Below, in pieces: positions 16,101-24,870 of a stretch of DNA of 64,000 nucleotides. Source of the stretch: Paenibacillus riograndensis SBR5 (GTDB lineage: Bacteria; Bacillota; Bacilli; Paenibacillales; Paenibacillaceae). The position numbers and the translations under genes were made by a program. The notes under the pieces are model-generated. The model saw only the letters and a list, made by a program, of their open reading frames with translations. It was not told the DNA's origin and ran no database searches. How positions within the stretch are numbered: the first letter of the stretch is position 1; each line of letters opens with the position of its first letter. The stretch covers positions 5,315,187 to 5,379,186 of the forward strand of contig NZ_LN831776.1 in the NCBI RefSeq assembly GCF_000981585.1, written 5' to 3'.

Positions 16101-19100
16101 CTGGTTGCCGTTCTTGTCATACTGGTATTCAGTTACCGCACCAAGTGCGTCCGTTACCTTCACCAGTTGTCCCAGCGCATTGTAGTCATAGTAGGTGCTG
16201 TTGCCGAGCGCATCAGTCTCTTTGATAGTATTGCCTGCTGCATCATAACGGTAACGCGTCTTGGCTCCAAGCGGATCGGTTACGCTCAGCAGTTCATTGC
16301 GCTTGCTGTACGTGTAGGAGGTGATGTTGCCCTTCGCATCCTTTTGGGTGAGCATATTTCCGTTATCATCGTAGGTATACGTGTTGGACTGGCCTTCGGC
16401 ATCTGTAACTTCCTCCAGCTGTCCGACGCTGTCATAGTTGTAAGCCGTGACTGCTCCCGCTTCGTCCTTCGCTTCTATGACGCGGCCGAGCGCATCATAG
16501 GTCTTGGTGGTGCTGTTTTGAAGCGCGTCCTCTGTGCTGCTCAGACGGTACACCTGATAATTGCTGACCGTCTTACTACCAGCTTCGTTAGTGTGTTCCA
16601 CAGGATTACCGTTCGCGTCGTAGGTAACGCTGCTTGTCTGGTCCAGCGCATTCGTAACCGCAACTGCACGGTCTTTCTGGTCATAGTCGACAGCCTGCAG
16701 CTTGCCTTCCGCATCCGTGATCTTAGTTGTCCGGTGCAGAGTATCGCGTTCAATAATTGTCGTGTATCCGCTCGGGTCTTTGATTTCCTTGGCGAATCCG
16801 TCAGCATCGTTAGTGTAGGCCGTTGTGTGTCCTTCGGCATCCGTAACGGAGACCGGGACCCCGGCACTGTCTCTGGCAATGGTGACCACACCGCCGAGGG
16901 CATCCGTGCTTTTGACAAGATTGCCTGCTGTGTCATATTCATAGGTGGCCCGGTTGCCCAGAGCATCGATCTCTTCAACCGGACGGTTCATTGCATTATA
17001 GCGGGTGAGTGAAGAGTATCCGCTCTCGTCTGTCGTCTGCGTCAGATTCCCGCTCTCGTCATAGGCAAATTTGCCTTTGTTGCCGTTAGCGTCTGTAATT
17101 GTCTTTACGCGGTCGCTGCTGTCATAACTGTATTTGACGACGGCGCCATTGGCCGCTTGCCGCTGAGCAATCTGGAAATGATTATTCCATATATATGAAG
17201 TATCCTGATGAAGCGCATTGGTCCATGTAGTCTTGTTCGCGGTAGTGGCGATTGAAGAGGCTAGTCCGGCAGGGCTCGCCGCTGCAGAAATTCCGGAACT
17301 GGCACTTCTCGCGTTTTCGGAGCTTGCACTGCCGGCTTTCTCCGGACTTGCACTGCTGACTTTCCCAAAACTAGCATTGTTGGTGTTCACGGAACCAGCA
17401 CTGCCGGCACTGCTCTGCGGATAAGTCAGAATCGTTTTGCCTGAGCCAACCCCGGTACGGACAACTGGAGTCTGGTTCGGGGTCATATCTCCCCCAAGCA
17501 CGAACAGCCCGCCCGTCTGCACCTTCAAATTATTATTAACACTGACGTTGTCGCGGACGAACAGGTCACCGCCGGTCACGGTCAGATTCGCCGTCTGGTT
17601 GTTGGACACAATTCCGCCAACGGTCATTTCCTGGGCAATGTTCATCTCTACGCGTGTATTGATCGACAAGTCCCCGGCAATAAGAATCCGCTGGGCATCA
17701 ATGGTCAGCCCGCCGCTGTTGTAGGTCAGGCTACCTGTTTGCAGCGTATCCCCCACTTTTACGGAAGAATCATTATTGAGATGGATGGTCCCCCCGGACC
17801 ACAGATTGCCGTATAAGCCCTGAACCTTTTGCACATCGAGCGCAAGCTTGGTGTTGGCGTTAAGTCCCTGCTTCAGAATCAGCGTGCCGTATACACGCAC
17901 GGTGATATCCTTGTTCGTATTCATCCCGTCCACGATCAGGACGACAGGCTTGCCCGGTGACCCGAACGTTACGCTCTCTTCAACATTCAAATGGCCCGAA
18001 CTCACAACAGCCGGTGATGCGCTGCTGGCCGCTATCGCACTTTGAATGTCAGCAATCCCGCCCGGAGCGGCAACCGCTGAGGCACTAAAAGCATTCCGTT
18101 TGCTCTCGATCGTTCCAATGCTGCCTGCCAAATAGTCAGCTATGAGCGGCTTCAGCCCTTCAACCTTCCGGTATGCAGGTGCATGGGCCAGATTATTCAT
18201 CGTCCCGGACAAAATCACCTCATTAGATTCCGGTATATCCCGTCCGTTCGCAGGATCAATTCCCGTCCCGCCGCCTTCAGGCTCTTCTCCCCGGACCACT
18301 GGGGCCACACGCCCCTCATAGGCGGAGGAACTCGTATTGCCATAGAAATCGGTGAAACTGGTCACGCGCTGATGGTCATCATAGGCAACACTCATCACCG
18401 CAGTTCCTTTGGCGTCGGTTACGCTCAGTACGTGATGGTTGTCATCATAGGTAAGCTTGGTTGTGGCCCCATCCACATCAGTAATCGAGGTCATGTCTCC
18501 GCTTGCCGGATCATAATGAAATGACATCTGTCGGCCGGTTAGATCACTTACAGCAATCAGTTTTCCTGCCCCGTCATAGCTTAAGCTTAGAGAAGCCCCG
18601 GCTGTACTGACTTCTTCCAGCTTCTTACCCTGATAAGCAAAAGCGATCTGATTCCCGTTTAAATCCGTGACCGATTGCAGCAGCCCTTCACCATTGAACC
18701 GGTAAAGATCGCCTTGCGGCGATGCAAGGGTATATTCCCCTGAAGAAGGGGCACTTAGCGTCCAGTCGGTACCTCGCGGTGTCAGATACTGGCCTCCCGC
18801 CAAAGGCACGTATTCAAAAAGCGAACCGTCCGGGCTCATGACTTCCACCTTGCCGCCGTTCAGCGGGTTCAGCTTCCATTCATAGCTGTGATGCCACCCC
18901 AGTCCATTAACCCCCTTGTAAGGGTCACGGCTTAAATAGCTCAGTCCGAATTGCAGCGGCATCAAGGCCTGCAGACTAATCGAATCGCTGGAGTAGACAA
19001 AATCCCCCCGGGCCGGATCAACCGGCGCCTGCCCCGACGGGTTCACGATCCGCAGCCGGTCCTGGATGGCCGCTTCCGTAAATTGCGTCAGATCCCCGCT

Positions 19101-20063
19101 GGAAATAGCACGGGCAGTTTGAGGATCTGTCAGCAGAATAGAGGTCAACCCGCTGATTGTTCCCGACGAGGCCGCAGACTGGTTCAGTACAGCGATGTCC
19201 TTGGCTTTTTCTTTCATTGCCTGAACAGAATCCAGCTTATAATAATAGGCAGCCAAGGCTTCCAAGCTCAGCGTAAAAGCGGGCATAGGCGCACGCAGCA
19301 CCGCAAGCGGCTCCGAATACCCGGAGAACTTACCGTCCTTCTTCGCTCTCGCCGTAATATGCGCCGTTACGCCCGGTGTGATCCCGAGCTGCTGACTCCA
19401 TTGTCCTGCGCTGTTGACTGCAACATTGGGGTACAGCTTGTCTTCTCCGCTGGAGGGATAGTAGAGCTCCACTTCCAGCAGCGTTCCGGGTTCAGCAGTC
19501 CCTGATACTACAGATTGTCCTGAGGCCGCAGGTCTGATCTGCAAGGCTGCCGGTGGCTGCACCTCGTCACCGCCAAGGATTTCGAAGCTGGCGATTTGGC
19601 CGTAATACACACCAGAGCCGTTATATTCAGCAGGAGAGATGCAGATGTTATAACGCCCTTCGTCCAGCGGCACGCCTCCGATCTTGCCATCCCAGACATA
19701 TTTATGAACGATATATTGCCCGTCCTTCTTCGTCGGATACACGCCGCTCGTAATCAGATCCCCAAGGAGCGGAGCAGAACCGTCTTTTTGCGGAGTACAC
19801 AGGTTGATGTTAGTCTCATGCTGGTCCTGGCCGTCATCCGCTGCGTTGAAGCTGAACGAAATTTCCACACTTTTACCGGGTCCCGGACTCAGCTCACTCG
19901 GTTCAATCCGCATATTGGTAGCCGCATAGGCAGACGATGTGAGCTTGGCAATTCCCGGAAGAACCGGGATGTAAGATATGACCAGCAGCAGCGCAAGCAT
20001 GAGGTTCACACGCGCCTTCAAGCTGCCGCTGCGCCATTTCCTTTTTAATACTCGGAATTTCAT
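13182..20063 (-). CDS. Giant secreted Rhs/YD-repeat protein with internal beta-helix insert
   Basis: 2293 residues. A long Sec signal peptide (cleavage near SAYA, residues 44-47) is followed by a FlgD-like Ig domain (~50-160). A DUF6531-type entry (GDFVYSSDSI, ~350) and a first YD-repeat set (~440-580) come next. Then there is a Gly/Asn/Val-rich beta-helix-like insert (~610-880), a Ser/Ala/Gly linker, a long YD-repeat shell (~950-1720), a variable linker, and the RHS core ending NPLRYTDPSG (~2160). A shared pretoxin region runs to the stop. YD shells encapsulate C-terminal toxins. ATG 20063 has AGGAGA upstream. It follows the SLH gene by 25 bases, so the SLH protein may tether it. The toxin frame is broken. 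Confidence 0.93.
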   Translation of the reverse strand: MKFRVLKRKWRSGSLKARVNLMLALLLVISYIPVLPGIAKLTSSAYAATNMRIEPSELSPGPGKSVEISFSFNAADDGQDQHETNINLCTPQKDGSAPLLGDLITSGVYPTKKDGQYIVHKYVWDGKIGGVPLDEGRYNICISPAEYNGSGVYYGQIASFEILGGDEVQPPAALQIRPAASGQSVVSGTAEPGTLLEVELYYPSSGEDKLYPNVAVNSAGQWSQQLGITPGVTAHITARAKKDGKFSGYSEPLAVLRAPMPAFTLSLEALAAYYYKLDSVQAMKEKAKDIAVLNQSAASSGTISGLTSILLTDPQTARAISSGDLTQFTEAAIQDRLRIVNPSGQAPVDPARGDFVYSSDSISLQALMPLQFGLSYLSRDPYKGVNGLGWHHSYEWKLNPLNGGKVEVMSPDGSLFEYVPLAGGQYLTPRGTDWTLSAPSSGEYTLASPQGDLYRFNGEGLLQSVTDLNGNQIAFAYQGKKLEEVSTAGASLSLSYDGAGKLIAVSDLTGRQMSFHYDPASGDMTSITDVDGATTKLTYDDNHHVLSVTDAKGTAVMSVAYDDHQRVTSFTDFYGNTSSSAYEGRVAPVVRGEEPEGGGTGIDPANGRDIPESNEVILSGTMNNLAHAPAYRKVEGLKPLIADYLAGSIGTIESKRNAFSASAVAAPGGIADIQSAIAASSASPAVVSSGHLNVEESVTFGSPGKPVVLIVDGMNTNKDITVRVYGTLILKQGLNANTKLALDVQKVQGLYGNLWSGGTIHLNNDSSVKVGDTLQTGSLTYNSGGLTIDAQRILIAGDLSINTRVEMNIAQEMTVGGIVSNNQTANLTVTGGDLFVRDNVSVNNNLKVQTGGLFVLGGDMTPNQTPVVRTGVGSGKTILTYPQSSAGSAGSVNTNNASFGKVSSASPEKAGSASSENARSASSGISAAASPAGLASSIATTANKTTWTNALHQDTSYIWNNHFQIAQRQAANGAVVKYSYDSSDRVKTITDANGNKGKFAYDESGNLTQTTDESGYSSLTRYNAMNRPVEEIDALGNRATYEYDTAGNLVKSTDALGGVVTIARDSAGVPVSVTDAEGHTTAYTNDADGFAKEIKDPSGYTTIIERDTLHRTTKITDAEGKLQAVDYDQKDRAVAVTNALDQTSSVTYDANGNPVEHTNEAGSKTVSNYQVYRLSSTEDALQNSTTKTYDALGRVIEAKDEAGAVTAYNYDSVGQLEEVTDAEGQSNTYTYDDNGNMLTQKDAKGNITSYTYSKRNELLSVTDPLGAKTRYRYDAAGNTIKETDALGNSTYYDYNALGQLVKVTDALGAVTEYQYDKNGNQVAVIDPNHSIWTTKYDSRSLDAGTINPLKEETAVTRNARGLMTEFLDAAGQKTTYEYDALGRNTRVRNALGYETIYAYDAQGNVEKIVNANHHETAFTYDPLGRLTEVKNAEGSTTKYSYDASGNLLDKTNALGAVTSYRYDTLNRVIESVNPLQEITSLAYDENGNLQKVTEPDSNTTVYAYNKGNQVEQIQYGNDLTVKYKYDLAGRRSLMTDSTGDTRYTYDALNRPTSVIDPRGNNVRYEWTATGQRSRIIYPDNTVVSYDYDKLDRIKQVTDAQNGITSYLYDAAGRLKEKLLPNKGQSTYSYDGAGQLLEMKHTAPGGALLEQLTYVYDPAGNKIRSERQEGGSDEDNPAGTPRPADIADYAYDALNQLVQVQKQNGSRVVYSYDTVGNRLGKETTGAGTTIKELYTYDAANKLTHFEKGSDYKDYTYDKRGNLLEVSGIDSEAALGLFTAKTRAQKTTVPDSVYSNTGTSGLEAGGDAKVKADPSASAGGGTSAGAAVATNADANDAATTAATDPLVELLDPLSSIPDPASSPAGTIPTDVEGASLSGLPDADVKAGVTGDVYGDKALTPEALLKAAQAAGPQVLESNRWDASNRLIKNTNTYGDITTYQYDGDGNRVSMRTTLGDGAVQDAYLPGNPAGTRDGWEPQYKKRQLELYFTNDITMSIPQPLMATGAAGQNWKQSYVYGAGEERISMSYLVSGDKSNDWEPATGASAAGTAAGAPKTLFYLSDAQGSVIGLEGQDGSMSARYRYDEFGVAEAPEKFDLNWSGPDNLFGYTSLGYDYYSGYSHAQARDFDSSIGRFISEDTYEGQLIDPLSLNLYAYVKNNPLRYTDPSGNKPWEPYDVNELRLLLNDAIAHKLNKGSDLYNAYYNKIWERYGFEDFMEKSQYSYYFKLLTGNSSGKNNASNANAAREELVSAFFDANLATYIASMAMEGSTHVSTVKIKSPTVTDSEAVVTKGTGKS

Positions 20064-20088
20064 AGACCGATCTCCTATCCGTGATAAG

Positions 20089-22188
20089 TTAGAGTAATTT
20101 CAGCTCAGCCAGCAGCTTGTACATAATGACTGCCGCTTCGGCTCTTGTGGAAGAATCCTTGGGCTTCAAAAACTGTCCGCTGCCCTGCACCAGCTTCTTG
20201 TCAACCGCCGCAGCTACGGATTCCCGTGCCCATTGGCTAATGGTGCCGTTGTCCTTAAATCCGGAGAGTACTGCCTGAAGCTTGACTGAGTCCGCAGCAG
20301 ATGCCGGGCTGTGGGCAGTAGTGCTGTCAATCGCCCGCATCAGCATCACCATCATCTGTTCACGGGTCAGCGGAGCATTGCCGTGGAAAAGCCCTGCGTC
20401 TCCGGTTACAATTCCTGCCGCCGCTGCTGCTTCCACATACGGGTAAGACCAGTGCGCAGCGGAAACATCACGGAAGGTTGGCTTATCCGTATGTACCGGT
20501 TGGAGTCCAAGAGCTGCTGTCAGCAGCTTGGTGAATTCAGCCCGGGTCAGTACAGCTTTTGGCGCAAATACGGTTCCGTTCATTCCGTTCACGATGCCTC
20601 TTGCTGCCAGGACCTCCACATCTTGCTGTGCCCAGTGGCCTGAAATATCCGTGAATTGTGCCTCGCGCAGCATGACCGCGTACAGCCCAGAGGCTGATAT
20701 CTTAGCCTGAACAAAACCGTCCTCCGCCGCAGTCACCCCGCCAATATAGCTCCAGATGCCTTTGTCCGGATTGTAGCTGTAGATTCCAAGCTTCTCCCGC
20801 TTGGACGTCCAAGGCTCCTCCTGCGGATACCGGACCGCCAACTTGGCCGGGATCAGGAATGGAGCGCTCGCTTGCACCTGCCAGGCGGAACCAGCCTTGA
20901 GCAGCTTTTTGCCGCTTGCATCCAGCAGTTCCTTCGTTTCCAGTTCAGCCTGGGCCAGGCTTACGCTGGTATTGTCCGGGAAGGTTCCAGCAGATATTTC
21001 CAGCCGTGCCCAACCATTCACTGCAGACAAGATGCCGCCTGAACTTCCAATAATCCGGCTGTCTTTGGCTCCGGTAATCACAGGGATCTTAGTCCCCGGA
21101 GCCGGACCCGGGTTAGCGTCTGGGCCTGGATTTGGGGTTGCACCTGGCGGTGGAGTCGTTTCCGGCCCAGGAGTCGGGTTGGGGTTTTCTTTTAAATCCA
21201 CTGATTCTATGTAATCGTCCTTCTTGCTGTACAGCAGCTTGTTCCCGCTAATTCCGATCAGCTTCACCCCGGCATCTATCGGCAGCGGTTTTACTGCATA
21301 TGTAGTGAGGTCTACCTGCTTCAGAGTGACAGCATCGTCAACCTCCTCCTGGAACACAGCTTGTTCTTCACCTATGGACATAAAGGCATATTCAGTTCCC
21401 CCGGCTTTCATCCCGGTGAGATCCACTGGCTGTGCCGTGAGGTCTTTGATGTTCAGTAGTACATATTTGCTTCCTGTGGCACTGTTTTTCTGCTTGTACA
21501 GCACGTGGCTGCCGTTAAAAACAAACCAGTCCACCGCATTCGCACCACCCAGGCTAACCAGTGGGCGGGTGACGCCACTGCTCACATCCAGCAGGCTAAG
21601 GCCCCCGTCACGGGCATTCTTGTAGACGACATTTCCGCCGGCCAGCACCGGGAAACGGCCTTCGCCCAGATCCGCTTCAACCCCGGTTGCCAGATCATGA
21701 TAGATCATGCTGCCGTAATTTTTGCGTTCATACCAGACCACACCTGCGCCGTCAGTTGTCGGATTGCCGTATTGGCCGGCCTGCTTGTTGAGCTTCATCT
21801 TCTTGCCTGTCTCCAGATCGGCAGTATAGATATCCCAGTGAAGTGAAGATCCCGGCTCACTTCCCTTGTCCGCCCACACCGCAACTGCTCCATGCACATA
21901 AGGCGCATCCTTGGCGGATGGACCGGATGTAAGCACCGTATTTGCGCCACTGCGTTGATTCAGCGCGTGCACCTGCTTAACTCCGTCTGCATCCGGTTCC
22001 AGCCATAACAGCCGATCACCCGATACGCTATAGTCCGTTCTGCCCGGGTTGGCCGCCGTCACAGCCGCAGCCGAAACCGATGCCTGCCCTATGCCCAGAC
22101 CACTGCCGGCAAGCCCCCCAAGCAAAATCACCGCCGCGCAAACAGCTGTAACCGTCTGCGTAAACTTCCTTTTCCTTCCGAACCTCAT
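20089..22188 (-). CDS. SLH-domain surface protein with N-terminal propeller
   Basis: 699 residues. A signal peptide (~1-41) leads into a TolB/WD-like propeller (~45-330; repeated LLWLEPD, AVWADKG and VVWYERK strands). A Pro/Gly/Asn linker (~333-366) and a beta-sandwich domain follow. Three S-layer homology repeats close the protein (FTDISGHWAQQDVEVLAARG at ~513, FRDVSAAHWSYPYV at ~571, FKDNGTISQWARESV at ~645), each ending in a TRAE or TRE-type motif. SLH domains bind pyruvylated wall polymer, so it is cell-wall attached. It is the first gene of the transcript that also carries rhs and is preceded by a cyclic di-GMP riboswitch. It probably presents or stabilises the Rhs protein at the surface. 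Confidence 0.92.
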   Translation of the reverse strand: MRFGRKRKFTQTVTAVCAAVILLGGLAGSGLGIGQASVSAAAVTAANPGRTDYSVSGDRLLWLEPDADGVKQVHALNQRSGANTVLTSGPSAKDAPYVHGAVAVWADKGSEPGSSLHWDIYTADLETGKKMKLNKQAGQYGNPTTDGAGVVWYERKNYGSMIYHDLATGVEADLGEGRFPVLAGGNVVYKNARDGGLSLLDVSSGVTRPLVSLGGANAVDWFVFNGSHVLYKQKNSATGSKYVLLNIKDLTAQPVDLTGMKAGGTEYAFMSIGEEQAVFQEEVDDAVTLKQVDLTTYAVKPLPIDAGVKLIGISGNKLLYSKKDDYIESVDLKENPNPTPGPETTPPPGATPNPGPDANPGPAPGTKIPVITGAKDSRIIGSSGGILSAVNGWARLEISAGTFPDNTSVSLAQAELETKELLDASGKKLLKAGSAWQVQASAPFLIPAKLAVRYPQEEPWTSKREKLGIYSYNPDKGIWSYIGGVTAAEDGFVQAKISASGLYAVMLREAQFTDISGHWAQQDVEVLAARGIVNGMNGTVFAPKAVLTRAEFTKLLTAALGLQPVHTDKPTFRDVSAAHWSYPYVEAAAAAGIVTGDAGLFHGNAPLTREQMMVMLMRAIDSTTAHSPASAADSVKLQAVLSGFKDNGTISQWARESVAAAVDKKLVQGSGQFLKPKDSSTRAEAAVIMYKLLAELKLL

Positions 22189-22242
22189 TCACTTCTCTCC
22201 CCCAGTGCTATTTGTAGGCACGTCAAAAAACCAAGTGCCTTG

Positions 22243-22336
22243 AGCGGCCCGGCTGCCCTGACATCCCTCCCGGATGAAGTAGGCCCGTGGCTTTGCGTCT
22301 CCGACTTTCGTACGGATTTGCCCTTGTTCCAAACTC
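22243..22336 (-). promoter_or_regulatory. Cyclic di-GMP-I (GEMM) riboswitch
   Basis: Read on the minus strand, the aptamer shows the conserved pieces in order: GGGCAAATCCG, a CGAAAG loop, GGAGACGCAAAGCC, ACGGGCCTA, and a downstream GGGAGGGATG and CAGGGCAGCCGGG arm. GACGCAAAGCC-ACGGGCCTA is the signature of class I c-di-GMP aptamers. It lies 55 bases upstream of the SLH gene. A short CAAG-GCA-CTTG hairpin followed by six T residues (~22228-22240) could be the terminator switch; an alternative AGGCAC/GTGCCT pairing spans it. Whether c-di-GMP turns the operon on or off cannot be read. Confidence 0.9.
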
Positions 22337-22900
22337 GGTTTTCTGTCCTTGTATGCTTATGTAAATGAGACTTTAGATGTAGAGGACACTCTTATTATCG
22401 GAATTTATTCCTATCGACTTAAGATGTTCTATTTTTTCCTTTTTCAGGGATGCGGACAGGAAATCCGTTAATGGAGCGGAGCACGCATGGAAACTAGTAG
22501 AACAACCCGGAAGGCTAGATTGACGGATTCCTCGCCATCCATCTTGTAGATAATCAGATGGGTGCTTTACACTCGAACCTAAAGGGAACCACGACCTTAC
22601 GGACTCCAGCGCCGTTATTTCAACAATCCGGGCTTTTTATTCAATCTAACGGACTCAGGAGACGCTAAGCTGGCATTTCCCGGAGCATAATGGTGGAATT
22701 GCATGAAATAGGGTCATCCGGGTCCGTAAGTGCCCGGCAAAAACCGATTTCAAGCAATTAACGGCATCTGGGTCCATTAGGGGAAGTCCCCCCTTTTTTT
22801 CAGGGGAGGCTGGGAGAACTCGATCCTCTGCTGTATGAGCCGTTTGGCTTTGTTCTCTCCTCTCTGTCCGATTCATTGCTGCGCCCCACCAAACCACACA
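22337..22900. repeat. Noncoding region with Paenibacillus-type dispersed repeats
   Basis: No gene is supported. Several related pieces recur: CTAACGGACTCAGGAGACGC, TTGACGGATTCC, TTACGGACTCCAG, TTAACGGCATCTGGGTCC. A matching element (GCGGACTCAGGAGAC) is present near 38157. The SLH-rhs promoter must lie at the low-coordinate end, but no convincing -35/-10 pair stands out. Confidence 0.55.
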
Positions 22901-22901
22901 C

Positions 22902-22926
22902 AAAAAGCCGCCTCTCCCGAGGCGGC
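22902..22926 (-). terminator. Terminator of the spoIIA operon
   Basis: On the minus strand GCCGCCTC and GAGGCGGC form a perfect 8-base stem, followed by TTTTTG. It lies about 200 bases past the sigF stop. The stretch between (22940-23110) is a low-complexity run of CTTACTTCCCGCTCG-like units. Confidence 0.8.
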
Positions 22927-23123
22927 CTCCTACAACCGTTTATTTCACCCGTCACATTCACTGCTCATACTTACTTGCAAAAGCTGGTAACGTACTGTTT
23001 TCCTTACTTGCCTCCGCTGCCTGCTGCCTTACTTCCTTGCTCGCCTTACTTCCCGCTCGCCTTACTTCCCGCTCGTCTTGCTTCCCCCTCGTCTAACTCC
23101 CCGCTTGTACCCTGCCAGCCCAT

Positions 23124-23879
23124 CTACTGCGCAATCTGCTCGCGGATGCTCGCGAGGATTTTCTTCTCCAGCCTCGACACCTGGACCTGCGAGATGCCGA
23201 GGCGGCTGGCGACTTCGGATTGGGTCTGGTCGCGGTAGTAGCGCAGGTAGACGATCAGGCGCTCGCGCTCGGTCAAGGCCCCGATGGCCTCATTGAGTGC
23301 GAGCTTGTCGAACCAGCGCTCCTGCGTCTCGTCGGCAATCTGGTCGATCAGCGTGATCGGATCGCCGTCGTTCTCGAAGACGGTCTCGTGGATCGAAGTC
23401 GGCGGCTTGTTGGCCTCCTGGGCGAACACGATTTCTTCGGGTGTGACCCCCAGCGCCTCCGCGACTTCGCCGATGGTCGGCAGCCGGTCCAGCGTTTTGG
23501 ACATTTCGTCCTTCATTTTGCGGACCCTGTTGGCCATCTCCTTGAGAGAACGGCTGACCTTGAGGGTGCCGTCGTCCCGGAGGAAACGCTGGATCTCGCC
23601 GATAATCATCGGCACGGCATAGGTGGAGAATTTGACCTCATAGCTGAGGTCGAATTTATCTACGGACTTCAACAGTCCGATACAGCCGATCTGGAACAAA
23701 TCGTCAGGCTCATACCCGCGGTTCATAAACCGCTGCACCACCGACCAGACGAGGCGGATATTGCAGTTGACCAGCGTGTCGCGGGCCAGATTATCTCCGG
23801 CTTGACTGAGTGCGATCAGACGTTTGACCTCCGCATCGTCCAAATAGGTCGGCGGAGCTTTTTTTGACTCTGCATCCAT
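23124..23879 (-). CDS. sigF: Forespore sigma factor F
   Basis: 251 residues. Sigma-70 regions are plain: region 2 (DDLFQIGCIGLLKSVDKFDL, near residue 60, then STYAVPMIIGEIQRFLRDDG), region 3 (RSLKEMANRVRKM) and region 4 with its HTH (YYRDQTQSEVASRLGISQVQ). Sigma F directs early forespore transcription and is held inactive by SpoIIAB until SpoIIAA is dephosphorylated. It is the last gene of the spoIIA operon, 11 bases after spoIIAB. ATG 23879 is preceded by TTGGAG. Length and gene order match the Bacillus homologue. Confidence 0.97.
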   Translation of the reverse strand: MDAESKKAPPTYLDDAEVKRLIALSQAGDNLARDTLVNCNIRLVWSVVQRFMNRGYEPDDLFQIGCIGLLKSVDKFDLSYEVKFSTYAVPMIIGEIQRFLRDDGTLKVSRSLKEMANRVRKMKDEMSKTLDRLPTIGEVAEALGVTPEEIVFAQEANKPPTSIHETVFENDGDPITLIDQIADETQERWFDKLALNEAIGALTERERLIVYLRYYRDQTQSEVASRLGISQVQVSRLEKKILASIREQIAQ

Positions 23880-23890
23880 GGCTCCAACCC

Positions 23891-24346
23891 CTAATTGTAT
23901 AAAGCTTTTTTCGAGACGATGGTTTTCTTCATTGAAATGGAGGTACCGCGCCCCGGTTCACTTGTGACTTCGAATTCATCCATGAAATTTTCCATAATCG
24001 TAAAACCCATGCCCGAGCGCTCCAGCTCCGGCTTGGACGTATACAGCGGCTGCTGGGCCAGCTCCAGATCCTCAATGCCCCGGCCCTTATCTTCAATCGT
24101 GAGATGCACAGTTTCATGCTCGATGGAGGCAGAGATGCTGACAATGCCTTCAGGATCACTGTCATACCCGTGGATAATACAGTTGGTGACCGCCTCCGAC
24201 ACAACCGTCTTCAGGTCATTCAGCTCCTCCATCGTCGGATCGAGCCGGGAGACAAAAGCCGCCACCACCACGCGCGCGAACGATTCGTTCTCCGACAATG
24301 CGGCAAACTGGACGTTCATGAAGTTACCCGCTTCGCTTTTAGTCAT
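23891..24346 (-). CDS. spoIIAB: Anti-sigma F factor and serine kinase
   Basis: 151 residues of the GHKL ATPase fold: N-box [12 protein letters not shown] (near residue 47), DKGRGIEDL (G1 box) and the [10 protein letters not shown]2 region. SpoIIAB binds sigma F with ATP, or phosphorylates SpoIIAA on serine. The ATG at 24346 overlaps the spoIIAA stop (ATGA), so the two are translationally coupled, which suits a stoichiometric partner switch. An internal ATG 10 codons in (MNVQFAALS) is the start used by shorter homologues and is possible here. Confidence 0.97.
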   Translation of the reverse strand: MTKSEAGNFMNVQFAALSENESFARVVVAAFVSRLDPTMEELNDLKTVVSEAVTNCIIHGYDSDPEGIVSISASIEHETVHLTIEDKGRGIEDLELAQQPLYTSKPELERSGMGFTIMENFMDEFEVTSEPGRGTSISMKKTIVSKKALYN

Positions 24347-24696
24347 AACGCAACCTCCAAATCCGAGAGTGCAGCGCTCTCGTCGTCATATAGGGGCATG
24401 ATTTTGAACAAGCCCGACATTTCCAGCAGCCTTTGTACAGGCGGTGCAGCATCACAGACGACCATTTTCCCGCCTTTGCTGCGGATCAGCTTGTACCGCC
24501 CGAGAATGACGCCCAGCCCTGAGCTGTCCATAAACTGCAGTTCCTTCAGGCTGAGAATCAGATGCTCCACCTGGCCCCGCATAATGGCTTCATCCATATC
24601 CATTCGTACATATTCGGCTGCATGATGATCCAGCTCTCCAGACAGCCGGACAATCAGCACACCCCGGTGATGCTCCATCTCCACATGAGAATTCAT
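24343..24696 (-). CDS. spoIIAA: Anti-anti-sigma factor
   Basis: 117 residues of the STAS fold. The phosphorylatable serine lies in [17 protein letters not shown] (near residue 57). The unphosphorylated form frees sigma F from SpoIIAB; SpoIIE dephosphorylates it after septation. ATG 24696 is selected because GAGGAGAG precedes it by 8 bases and the length then equals the Bacillus protein. It is the first gene of the three-gene operon. Confidence 0.97.
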   Translation of the reverse strand: MNSHVEMEHHRGVLIVRLSGELDHHAAEYVRMDMDEAIMRGQVEHLILSLKELQFMDSSGLGVILGRYKLIRSKGGKMVVCDAAPPVQRLLEMSGLFKIMPLYDDESAALSDLEVAL

Positions 24697-24767
24697 GCTT
24701 GCCACTCTCCTCTTCGTTGCTTTGAAAAACCGTCCTGCACATCAGTTCTTTCCCCTACAAGGACAAG

Positions 24768-24797
24768 GTTTTCTACGCGGGAAATCTATAATCCTGC
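24768..24797 (-). promoter_or_regulatory. Candidate sigma-H promoter of the spoIIA operon
   Basis: On the minus strand GCAGGATTA resembles the sigma-H -35 (AGGANNT). After 12-13 bases, GTAGAAAAC roughly fits the -10 (GAAT). It lies about 75 bases before spoIIAA, and spoIIA is sigma-H dependent in Bacillus. The -10 match is weak. Confidence 0.4.
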
Positions 24798-24870
24798 CTC
24801 ACGACAAAACTAGAAGAAAACCCCTACGAATCAACAGAAAGCCTGAGGCCAATCTACAAAAAAACCGAAT

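Noticed and set aside
14970..17012. Long plus-strand open frames opposite the YD repeats
   Set aside because: Shadow frames of the repeat-rich, GC-rich rhs gene; no ribosome sites or recognisable domains.
22655..22903. 82-codon minus-strand frame between the riboswitch region and the sigF terminator
   Set aside because: Lies in dispersed repeat DNA, has no ribosome site and shows no protein-like pattern.
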